Below, in pieces: positions 20,592-28,600 of a stretch of 31,144 bases of DNA. The translations under genes and the position numbers were made by a program. The DNA is taken from IMG/VR virus record IMGVR_UViG_3300023174_000465, positions 1 through 31,144 of that record; one strand, written 5' to 3'. Source of the stretch: a virus. The notes below the pieces were generated by a model, which saw nothing but the letters and a program-made list of their open reading frames with translations, searched no databases and had not been told where the DNA came from. The first letter of the stretch is position 1. The number at the start of each line of letters is the position of its first letter.

Positions 20592-20955
20592 AAGAGGTAA
20601 GTGTTAATAAAGTGTATGGATATTTTTAACAAGGTTTTATTAAAGGAAATGGTGATTATCTTTAATAAGGAGTGTAGTGAATTACGCTCTCCGAGGGAAG
20701 ACAAAGCATGCCCCTTGGGGCTTTGGTGTCTTAAATCAAAGCGGTTCCAAGAGAGCATTCGCAACTTCGACCCCTCGCTATTTCCTTCAGGTCGTTGCAC
20801 TTGCCTCTATAGTGAGGTAGTATGCAAGCATTGCGTATGACAAAGATTAAGGCATGGCTGGGCGACCATCCACGAGGTATAACGATTTGCAGGGGAGTCA
20901 GAGACATCCTGTCGTTGAACAGACTTCCCGTTTGGGAAGGGCTTACTAATAGCAC
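20592..20955. other. Gene-free stretch, no convincing feature
   Basis: I see no supported protein-coding gene here. It holds a short GTG frame at 20677-20820 with an AAGGAG four bases upstream (47 residues, unconvincing), a CTTCCC-GTTT-GGGAAG hairpin at 20924-20939, and the minus-strand promoter candidate. It lies between the two candidate RNAs and the promoter of the right-hand operon. Confidence 0.5.
20604..20632 (-). promoter_or_regulatory. Candidate minus-strand promoter for the 20591 gene
   Basis: On the minus strand, TTGTTA (20632-20627) and TATTAA (20609-20604) are separated by 17 bases. The expected start of transcription is about six to eight bases downstream, near 20597-20594, only a few bases upstream of the ATG at 20591. 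Confidence 0.35.
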
Positions 20956-20984
20956 TTGCGTAGAATTTAGTCAAGTGGTATAAA
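20956..20984 (+). promoter_or_regulatory. Candidate promoter of the right-hand operon
   Basis: TTGCGT at 20956-20961 and TATAAA at 20979-20984 are separated by exactly 17 bases. The -10 matches sigma-70 at five of six positions, the -35 at three. Expected start is about 20991, 55 bases ahead of the first gene at 21046. Confidence 0.5.
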
Positions 20985-20990
20985 TAACAA

Positions 20991-21021
20991 GGCGAGAGAG
21001 AATGTGGTGTTCTCTCCCGCC
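20991..21021 (+). promoter_or_regulatory. Long hairpin at the start of the right-hand transcript
   Basis: GGCGAGAGAGAA at 20991-21002 pairs with TTCTCTCCCGCC at 21010-21021 around a seven-base loop, with one mismatch. It would lie at the very 5' end of the message if transcription starts near 20991. There is no T-tract, so it is not a simple terminator. A 5' hairpin of this type can protect messages from decay. Confidence 0.55.
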
Positions 21022-21045
21022 CCTAACCTCAACCCATAACAACCT

Positions 21046-21276
21046 ATGAGCGAAGCTGGTGATAATTTAGATCGTGGAGCCTTGGAGGGCAAGCGTAGAT
21101 TTAAGAATGGAGACATCCATCCTGACAACAATGATTTGGTATGCTGGGGGTATAGGGGGGATGATCCTTGGTGGGTTGATTGGGGTTCTTATTGGAAGAT
21201 GGCAAAAGGCCATAAAGGATTAGTAAGGCAAAGGAGGAGGGTTGATGGTGTGGTTAAAAGGGGGATGCTTAAATGA
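21046..21276 (+). CDS. Hypothetical Trp-rich protein, 76 residues
   Basis: Not recognised. Preceded by an A/C-rich leader (CTCAACCCATAACAACCT) with no Shine-Dalgarno. The sequence has NGDIHPDNNDLVCWGYRGDD and DPWWVDWGSYWKMAKG and a basic C-terminal tail (KGLVRQRRRVDGVVKR). The layout resembles small proteins encoded beside HNH nucleases. The stop overlaps the HNH start (ATGA at 21273). Confidence 0.55.
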   Translation: MSEAGDNLDRGALEGKRRFKNGDIHPDNNDLVCWGYRGDDPWWVDWGSYWKMAKGHKGLVRQRRRVDGVVKRGMLK

Positions 21277-21755
21277 AACTTACTATCAAGCAAGAGTTGC
21301 ATAGGGAGTATTTGAAGTCTCCTTTGTGGAAAAGGATTAGGCAGGTGGCATTGGATCATTATGGAAGCATTTGTGGTAAATGCGGGAAAGATGGATTTGA
21401 TGTGCATCATATTACTTACAAGAGATGGGGAGGTAATGAAAAAATTGAAGATTTACAGGTTTTATGCAGAGATTGCCATAGTGCGATTCATGCCATTGAA
21501 AGAGCGACCAAAAACAAGAATAGAAAGAGAAAGCGTGTAAATGTTCAGGCTTTGTTTGGTTATCTTACTGAATATCAGAGAAAAATAATTGAAAAGGAGT
21601 TTGGAGGTGTTTGTTACTCATTGTTATTTCAGAAAAATCATATTGGAGATAATGCTAGAGCCATGGCTAAAAAAATGCTAAATATTGATGAGGTTTACTT
21701 TTCTAAAAGAAAATCAAATAGAAATCATGGGAGGGCTAGAAGAATCCGTTATTGA
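21273..21755 (+). CDS. HNH endonuclease
   Basis: 160 residues. The nuclease core has ICGKCG (C34, C37), DVHHITYKRWGGNE with H45 and H46, and VLCRDCHSAIH with C65, C68 and H69: a zinc-bound HNH fold with four Cys ligands. It cuts DNA with a single metal ion. The C-terminal half is highly basic (NRKRKRVNVQALFG, then KSNRNHGRARRIRY) and probably binds DNA. It could be a free-standing homing-type nuclease or a packaging-related enzyme; HNH proteins next to terminase genes assist packaging, but here TerL is far away. Base composition is AT-richer than the left half of the window. Confidence 0.88.
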   Translation: MKLTIKQELHREYLKSPLWKRIRQVALDHYGSICGKCGKDGFDVHHITYKRWGGNEKIEDLQVLCRDCHSAIHAIERATKNKNRKRKRVNVQALFGYLTEYQRKIIEKEFGGVCYSLLFQKNHIGDNARAMAKKMLNIDEVYFSKRKSNRNHGRARRIRY

Positions 21756-21777
21756 TTACTTGCCATGATGGAGTTAG

Positions 21778-22443
21778 TTGTGGCAATGTCAAGCCGTGAA
21801 AATTCTTTCTAATGGAATAGCTGTATTGGATGGGGATTCCCATATTTCAAGGTGGGTGGAGGAGGAGGGTAGGTTGGATCACGACCAGAATGCACTTCCC
21901 CTTATTTTGGGGTATATCAAGGATGGTGATGTGGTGGTGGATGCAGGGGCGTTTATAGGAGATCATACTATTGCTTATACCAAGGCCGTTGGTAAGACTG
22001 GAAGGGTGATGGCTTTTGAGCCTAATCCATCGGCTTATGAGTGCTTGGTTCACAACTGCCCAGAGGCTATGGCATTGAATCTTGGGTTAAGTGACAGGAG
22101 TGAGGAGTTGAAGATGGCTATTGATGTGAATGCTGGTGCGTCTCATGTGGGCGATGGTGGGCAGTCGATTAATGTGGTGGCATTGGATTCCATGCCATTC
22201 CAGAGGTTGAATTTTATAAAGATGGATGTGGAGGGGATGGAATTGAGGGCGTTGTTGGGAGCAAAGAAGACGATTGAGGCTCACAGGCCGATCATGTGGA
22301 TAGAGATTAATGTTGGGGCATTAAAGAGGCAGGGTGTTGTTCCCTCCCAGATATTTGATGTTTTGCATGGAATGGGATATGAATTTGAGCCATATCCAGA
22401 TGAGGGAGGGATGCAGTATGACATCCTTTGCGTTGCGAAATGA
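21778..22443 (+). CDS. FkbM-family SAM-dependent methyltransferase
   Basis: 221 residues from a TTG at 21778, which follows a stop codon and has GGAG a few bases upstream; a GTG at 21796 is the alternative. The SAM-binding motif VVVDAGAFIGDHT (D55) and VMAFEPNP, followed by FIKMDVEGMELRALLGAKKT (D150, E152), are characteristic of the FkbM fold, which O-methylates sugars or other small groups. It sits between an HNH nuclease and a glycosyltransferase-like gene, so methylation of a glycan is the natural suggestion. The stop overlaps the next ATG. Confidence 0.85.
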   Translation: MWQCQAVKILSNGIAVLDGDSHISRWVEEEGRLDHDQNALPLILGYIKDGDVVVDAGAFIGDHTIAYTKAVGKTGRVMAFEPNPSAYECLVHNCPEAMALNLGLSDRSEELKMAIDVNAGASHVGDGGQSINVVALDSMPFQRLNFIKMDVEGMELRALLGAKKTIEAHRPIMWIEINVGALKRQGVVPSQIFDVLHGMGYEFEPYPDEGGMQYDILCVAK

Positions 22444-23126
22444 ATGTAGACATCTTTTACCGATCCTATTCTCAAGACTTTAACTGGTTGGCATTGTCTT
22501 TGCTTTCTGTGAAGAAGTATGCTCATGGATTTGGGAAGGTTCATATTGCTATTCCTGCCTCTGATATTGGGTTATTGCCGAAGGTTGATGGGGAGGTGCA
22601 TTTGGTTCATCCGAAGCACAGCGACGGATACATGGATCAGCAGATTACCAAGCTCCATGCCGACGAGTTCTGTAATAGCGAGTATGTGATGCACATGGAC
22701 TCGGATTGTATTTTGACAAAGGATGTGAGTCCTATGGATCTGTTCTTGGATGGGAAGCCTGTTTATTTGCGTGAGGATGGCTGTGTATCGCCTTGGATGG
22801 ATATATCGGCTAGATCGTTGGGGTGGAGGGATAGTTACGAGTATATGAGGCGTTTACCGATTGTTTTTCCTAGGTGGTTGTATCGGGAGTTTAGGGCATT
22901 TATGGCTACGAATCATGGGATGAGCGTGGATGATTGGATTTGCAATCAGCCGGGGCATGAGTTCAGCGAGTTCAACACGATGGGGCAATGGGCATATCGG
23001 TATCACAGGGATGCGTTCACTTGGATGGAGCCGAAGGATTGGCCTTCTTTTTGTAAGCAGTATAGGAGTTGGGATGGGCTAACCGACGATAAGAGGCAGG
23101 AGATTGAGAGAATCCTTGCGGATTAA
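22440..23126 (+). CDS. Glycosyltransferase-like protein (DxD motif)
   Basis: 228 residues from the ATG at 22440 (overlapping the TGA of the methyltransferase gene). It starts NVDIFYRSYSQDFNWLALSL, has a GT-A-like beta-alpha pattern, and YVMHMDSDCILTKDV with D87-x-D89, the metal- and sugar-nucleotide-binding DxD of glycosyltransferases. The C-terminal half (FPRWLYREFRAFMATNHGMS, then FSEFNTMGQWAY) resembles phage sugar transferase-like proteins of the DUF6492 type as I recall them. With the FkbM gene it could decorate a virion protein or modify a surface glycan. Donor and acceptor are unknown. Confidence 0.75.
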   Translation: MNVDIFYRSYSQDFNWLALSLLSVKKYAHGFGKVHIAIPASDIGLLPKVDGEVHLVHPKHSDGYMDQQITKLHADEFCNSEYVMHMDSDCILTKDVSPMDLFLDGKPVYLREDGCVSPWMDISARSLGWRDSYEYMRRLPIVFPRWLYREFRAFMATNHGMSVDDWICNQPGHEFSEFNTMGQWAYRYHRDAFTWMEPKDWPSFCKQYRSWDGLTDDKRQEIERILAD

Positions 23127-23150
23127 AGGCTTGTGTATTAAAAAGCAGGG

Positions 23151-23414
23151 ATGCTCACCGCCAAGCCCTACCCAGAAGATGACGGAGAGTTTGAGCGTAT
23201 TGATGAGGCTATCAATAAGATAAGGGCTATTGCTTCCGAGCATTTTGATGTGGGGGTGATTATGCTCTCAAGACAGAACGACGAGGGCATGACTTCTTAT
23301 CATGGGACGCAGTTTGGCAATAAGTTTGCTGTGACTGGGATGGTGGAGGCTTGGGCTAATGGGGAGTTTGATGATCCAACTATTAAATGTGAGATGGAAG
23401 ATGACGATGATTAG
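23151..23414 (+). CDS. Hypothetical protein, 87 residues
   Basis: Not recognised. It begins MLTAKPYPEDDGEFERIDEA and has a conserved-looking stretch (HFDVGVIMLSRQNDEGMTSY, then GTQFGNKFAVTGMVEAWANG), ending in a run of acidic residues (MEDDDD). The acidic tail resembles those of DNA-mimic or virion-associated proteins, but no function is recognised. Confidence 0.6.
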   Translation: MLTAKPYPEDDGEFERIDEAINKIRAIASEHFDVGVIMLSRQNDEGMTSYHGTQFGNKFAVTGMVEAWANGEFDDPTIKCEMEDDDD

Positions 23415-23457
23415 AGTTGACTTAACTGATGGTGATTGTTAGTTAGATAAGCTGATT

Positions 23458-24180
23458 ATGGCTTCCCTATCTTTCGCACAGGCTAAAACTCTTCTGGCTC
23501 CGTATGTTACGAGCCAAGGGGCTTCTGATCCTGCGGTTGCTAGTGCTATTAATTTTGTCAATGAGAGGTTCATCACTTCTGGTCAATGGAAGGGGAATCG
23601 GTTCATTCATTCCTTTAGCGTGAGCGTTGATGGGAGTGGGAACTACTACTTTGATACAGTCCCCGGCATTGAGAGTGTGTTAAAGGTTATTGCCATTGAC
23701 ACCACGCAGGGATCTCAACCTACTGGTGAGATTGTGGATATTATGAGTGACTGGTATCCTTGGAACGATGCTGGCCTTGGTTTTGTAGCCCCCAACTACG
23801 CAGGAGACACGCAGATTATCCGACAGGGGCAAACTCCTGCTAGTGCCTTGCCCTCTGGTTCTACTGCCGACACGCAGAGGTATAGGGTGATTGGAAGGGT
23901 TCCAGAGAACCGCACGATGTATTGTATTGTGAGGAGGGGGTATGTGCCTCTGGTTAACGATACTGACTTGCTTCTCCCATCGAACCGAAATGCTTACCGC
24001 TACGGAGTTCAAGCGTATAACTACGAGAATGTGAATGAGCTTGAGAGAGCCCAAGTGTATTGGGATCTTTCCTACAAGTGTCTGAATGAGGAGACCACTT
24101 CCTACGAGGAAGGGGACGCAAACCAAGTGGATATTCAGACAAAAGCATTTGCACCTTCACTTATTCAAAACTTAATCTAA
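23458..24180 (+). CDS. Structural adaptor / tail tubular A-like protein
   Basis: 240 residues. It starts ASLSFAQAKTLLAPYVTSQG, has a beta-rich middle (YYFDTVPGIESVLKVIAIDT) and a helical C-terminal bundle (RNAYRYGVQAYNYENVNELE, ending with Lys and Thr residues). Size, helix-beta-helix layout and position as the first virion gene of the late cluster match head-tail adaptor or tail tubular A-type proteins of podovirus-like phages, which join portal and nozzle. There is no single signature motif, so this is a fold and position call. A TTGACT lies upstream at about 23416-23421 without a clear -10. Confidence 0.6.
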   Translation: MASLSFAQAKTLLAPYVTSQGASDPAVASAINFVNERFITSGQWKGNRFIHSFSVSVDGSGNYYFDTVPGIESVLKVIAIDTTQGSQPTGEIVDIMSDWYPWNDAGLGFVAPNYAGDTQIIRQGQTPASALPSGSTADTQRYRVIGRVPENRTMYCIVRRGYVPLVNDTDLLLPSNRNAYRYGVQAYNYENVNELERAQVYWDLSYKCLNEETTSYEEGDANQVDIQTKAFAPSLIQNLI

Positions 24181-24181
24181 T

Positions 24182-24781
24182 ATGGGAGAAGAAAATAACA
24201 TACCTTGGTGGCAGAAGGGATTTGTTGGAGAGCAAAATCCTATGAGTGCATTTCAGCCGCAGAATCTTAACCCATCGCCTCTTGGTGGATTTAGCTTTGC
24301 TGGACTTGGGACTCTTCCCACAGGTTTAAGTGCAGGAACTGGAATTCCAGAGTCCGTTGGTATTTCTTCTGAAGCACCGATTGGTAATCAATCAGCACAG
24401 AACACAGCACAAAAAGGAAAGGATGGTTCCAATGCCCTTATGGAAGCATGGAAGGGAATTCAAGCCATGTATGAGCCGACTGGTGGTATGCCGTTTGCTG
24501 GGTCGGAAGACATTAGGGTGAAGCGTGATGTTTATGGCCGCCCTTACACCACTGTTCGTGTCAGCCCAACAGAGCATCGCGGATTAGGAGGGGAATTGAT
24601 TAAAGACCAACCAGAACAAGGATTTGGTCTGCGACCCGGAATTACTGGAACTTCTACTGCTTGGAAGGGGCCGCATAGCTGGGAAGACAAGCCAATGATG
24701 AGCGTTGGGGATCAAAATTCTTCTTGGAACAAAAAGCGTATTAATCCCTATACTGGAACTTCCGTTTCGCAAATATCGTAA
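24182..24781 (+). CDS. Hypothetical virion-associated protein, 199 residues
   Basis: Not recognised. The product is Gly/Pro/Ser-rich and low in charge (e.g. SPLGGFSFAGLGTLPTGLSA), with a Trp-containing C-terminus (EDKPMMSVGDQNSSWNKKRI). It begins one base after the preceding stop region and is followed at once by the next virion gene. Composition suggests a flexible internal or tail protein. Confidence 0.55.
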   Translation: MGEENNIPWWQKGFVGEQNPMSAFQPQNLNPSPLGGFSFAGLGTLPTGLSAGTGIPESVGISSEAPIGNQSAQNTAQKGKDGSNALMEAWKGIQAMYEPTGGMPFAGSEDIRVKRDVYGRPYTTVRVSPTEHRGLGGELIKDQPEQGFGLRPGITGTSTAWKGPHSWEDKPMMSVGDQNSSWNKKRINPYTGTSVSQIS

Positions 24782-24782
24782 T

Positions 24783-25610
24783 ATGGCACAAGAAGAATCC
24801 GCTCGCACATTTACCACCCATACCGCCGGAGGTTCACCATACCTTGAGGCATATGCTGGTGGAGATGCCATTAAATATCGTACTGGTCTTTTGAATGAGC
24901 AAATCAATGTGGCCCAAGAAGAAAGGGCTCAAAAAGCATTTGATCTTTCTAATTTAAGGGAGGCTAGACTTCAAAAGCAACAGGATCTTGAACTTGATTA
25001 CAAGGCTAAAGCGGAGGCCAGACAAGCAAGAATGGATGAAATCCGCATCCGTGAAGCAGAGCGTAAAGAAGAGGATGATTTGCATGAGATGGAGACTGCT
25101 AGTGAAGCTGCCGATGTTTATTCCTCAATTATGAGATTGCGTCCGACTGATCCAGATTATTTTCAAAAGGTTGATGAAATTGCAAAAACAGACAAGTTTA
25201 AGTCAGTTATGCTTTCCCCTCGTGGAACTTCTGTTAATTCTCTCCTTGAGCAGAAAAACAGTCAGTTTGCTAAATTGCGTGAAGCAGAGCAAAAGCAACG
25301 AGAAGAAATGCAAAAGAAGACCGAGGGTGAGTTATATCTGCAAAAGCAAGAGGAGTCTGGTCAATTAAAGCAAAAAACTCAAGCGGCCTTGGATTATGCT
25401 AGGACTTATGCCATGCCTCTTAAAGATGCTTGGAAAAATCTGTATGAAGAGGAACTTCCTCAAGCTGTAAGGCCATCAGTAACCGCCTTGCCACAACAGC
25501 CCAAACAGGCTACCATTCAACCCACAACCCAACCAACAACCCAACCTACTACTGCCTCCCCTGTAATGGTTTTCGATCCCGAAACTGGAACCTTGAAGCC
25601 GAAGGAGTAA
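24783..25610 (+). CDS. Coiled-coil internal virion-like protein, 275 residues
   Basis: The start is the ATG at 24783; an upstream frame from 24705 overlaps the previous gene. The product has a long, charged coiled-coil region (residues about 60-200, e.g. LQKQQDLELDYKAKAEARQA, REAERKEEDDLHEMETASEA), a Pro/Gln/Thr-rich linker with TTQP repeats near 250, and a small C-terminal tail. This layout fits an internal or ejection protein that assembles with the portal. The giant protein follows one base after its stop. Confidence 0.6.
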   Translation: MAQEESARTFTTHTAGGSPYLEAYAGGDAIKYRTGLLNEQINVAQEERAQKAFDLSNLREARLQKQQDLELDYKAKAEARQARMDEIRIREAERKEEDDLHEMETASEAADVYSSIMRLRPTDPDYFQKVDEIAKTDKFKSVMLSPRGTSVNSLLEQKNSQFAKLREAEQKQREEMQKKTEGELYLQKQEESGQLKQKTQAALDYARTYAMPLKDAWKNLYEEELPQAVRPSVTALPQQPKQATIQPTTQPTTQPTTASPVMVFDPETGTLKPKE

Positions 25611-25611
25611 A

Positions 25612-28600
25612 ATGCCAACGCTTGTAGAAGTCCCCGGATTGGGGAATATTGAATTTCCAGATGGGATGAGCAATGACCAAATTAGCTCGTCAATTAACAA
25701 TCTTTTATCCAAGAAAAAAGGAGGTGAACAAACAAATGAGCAAAATCAGCCAAAAGCCAACTCGGATCGCAATGCGGGACGAGAAGGCAACCAACAAATC
25801 CAACCTTCCGCTGAAGTCGGGATACAAGCCAATGGTGAACCCAGTTCCTTGTACGCGAGCGAAGAACGGAAAGCCTCTCGGCAAATAACAGGAGAACCAA
25901 GTGAAAGACTACAAGAAAATGAAGCCTTTGGAGTCCAAGGGGAAAAAGAAGGGGAAGGGCTACGAGGCGAAGTCCCTGCGGGGAACAAAGAGGAAGTAAT
26001 CAAGGGAAGCGTTCCATCCGCTCCCGAAAAACCCTTTTTACAAAAGGTTAAGGAAGATCCAAAGTCAGCCATTGTTGCTGGCGTTGCTACTGCCGCCGAA
26101 GCTGGCATTCCCTTATTGGCTGGAAGCATAGCCGCAAGGGTTGTTACACCTCTTGCTACAGGAGCCGCAATAGAGACTGGCCCAGCCGCTCCGTTTTTAG
26201 GTTTGACTGCTGGTTTGGCAACTTTTGCTGGAGTTGCTGATGTTACCAAGAGGATTGTCAAGCAAACCGAAAAAGCGTTGGGCATTTCCCCAATGATTGA
26301 AGAGGCACAAGCCAAACAACCAGAGATTACCAAAGGAACAGAGATAGCTACAATGGCTCCTTTCGTGGTTCAGTCTGGTGCTGGATTATTGAGAGCCGCC
26401 GCCAAGGGAAGCGTGGATGCCGCAATTAAAGGTGGTAGCCTAGCCGCAGGAGCCGCCAAGGAGGTTGGAAAGAGGGTTGCCGCTGGAGGAGCCGCAGGAA
26501 CGCTTTATGAGGCTGGGGTACGCTATCCAGTTGAGAAGGGAATCAAGATGGTAGCTGGTGGAGAAGAGCTAGTTAAGCCATCGCTTGAATCTACGGCAGA
26601 GTCGGCATTGATGATGGCGGCGTTGTCTGGTGCTGGTGAGGAGATTATTAGAAAAGCTGGTTTGCCAGAAACTGCTAAAGTTGCTGGATCAATGGCTCCA
26701 GATGAGGCTATTGCAAAGAGATTTGAAGAAGCTCCCGCCAAGCCAATATCGCTTGAGCCAATCACTCCAGAAGCACCCCCTTTAGCACCAAAGGAGGCGG
26801 CTCCATCTTTGCCAAAAGAGGAAGCCCAACCTCTTGTATCGGTTGCTGGAGAAACCCCTGCTGTAGAACCAATCGCTGAAGCTCCTGCTGAAGCACAACC
26901 AACCATACCAAGTGAAGAGCAAGTCAAAGAAACAAGTGGGATACCTACTCTCCAAAGGAAGCCCCCTGTCGCAGAAACAGCAGTCAAAGCTGAAGAAGGA
27001 GTTGCACAGCGGGAAGGTGAAGGTAAAGAAGAAGTAGCTTTTCTTGAAAATAAAGGCGTAACTACTCGTAAATTAGGTTCATACGAAAAAGGAACAGAGA
27101 TAGAAATCATTGGCCCTAAAAGCAAAGATCCTTTAGATCAGAATTTGCGAGTCAGATTCCCAGATGGGAAAGAAGACAAACTTCCTATTTCTTGGATTAA
27201 AACAACAAAGACAACTTTAGGAAAAAAAGAATCTCTTCCAAATTTAGTTAAAACAAGAGGAAGGGATGAAGTTAATGATTTGTTGGCAGAGTGGGATGAC
27301 GCTGAATTAAGCCAAGATGGAAAGTATATCATGGCTGTGGTTGATCCGAGGTCATCCATGAAAAAACAGCGAGTTCCAGTTAAGGATTTCCTTGATTGGT
27401 TGCAACAAAAGGAATCCGAAAAAATACAACCAAGCGGAAAAGAAACAATTCCTAAAGAAGAACCAGCCAAACCAAAAGTAACCACCCCCGAAGGAGCTAG
27501 GGTTGCCGCCGCCGCATACCTAGCTCCAGATGGCAAAACTTATGAAGGCTCCTCGCATCTTGACGCAATGCAGAAGGCAAAGGAAGCTGAAGCCATCACA
27601 CAAGAGCAGATTGACGCAAAGCAGACTCCAGAATCTCGCAACACAGATGAGTTTGGATATGCCATCACTCTACCAGATGGAACTCGCACAACCACCACCC
27701 GTGAGTTTGGTGGGAAAATAGCCAAGGCATCTGGTCAGTCCAAGGTTGAAGAATATCAGTTTGGCGAGAAAGCTCATAGCAATGAGATGACCAAGGATGA
27801 TTATCCAGAAACAAAAGCTGGAGAAGTCCCACCCACCATTCCACCGAAGCCTCCAGTAGAAAAAGGTGCCATTCCTCCTGCACCAGAAGGCGAAGGCGGC
27901 AAGGTTATGCGTGGCGTTTCAGAGCGTATTGCAGAATCTAAAGAAACAACTCCATCGCAAAAATATTTTATTGAGGCAGATGATCTTTCAACTAGGAAGG
28001 TATTGACAGACGAAGTTGCAGATGAATGGGTTTCTTCAGTTCCAACGGAGCATCTTGAGAACACATTTAACAAATCAATGGAGTCTATAGGGGCAAACGA
28101 AAAACTTGCAAGACTTCGTGTAAGACTTGGCTCTAGGCTTGCTAGTGAAAAATTTGCCAAGGGCGATGATGCTGGAGGTGCTGAAGTTATTAACAGGATC
28201 GCACAAACAGCAAGTGATGCCGCAAGCGTGTTGAGGAGCGTTCAGTTTCTTTACAATACATCTCCGAAGGGTTTTGTTAGAGTGGCTGAAAAACTCGCTG
28301 AAAAGGCTGGAGTTGAACTAAAACCAAAGGCAACGCAAAAGATACAAGAGCTTGCCAACGATTTTCTCTCCAAAAAGAAAACACACGAAGAATTTGCAAA
28401 CAAAGTTCAGAACGCCGGCACTAAAGAAGAGTTTAAGTCAGCGTTGAAAGAAATGAAGAAAGCTCAATCAGATGCCCTTCGCTCACAAAACGCTTTGTTT
28501 GGGTATGTAGACTCAATCTTGCCAAAGTCTTTTAAGGGCGAGGTTTACCCATCACTACTTAAAGGAAATCTTCTTACTCCGATTTCACTTGCTACCAATA

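Noticed and set aside
20690-20800. tRNA-like GGTTC...TTCGA pieces
   Set aside because: No acceptor stem or cloverleaf could be built around them.
20677-20820. GTG-started frame of 47 residues with AAGGAG upstream
   Set aside because: The four-base spacing is short, the product has no recognisable features and it lies in a stretch otherwise without coding signal.
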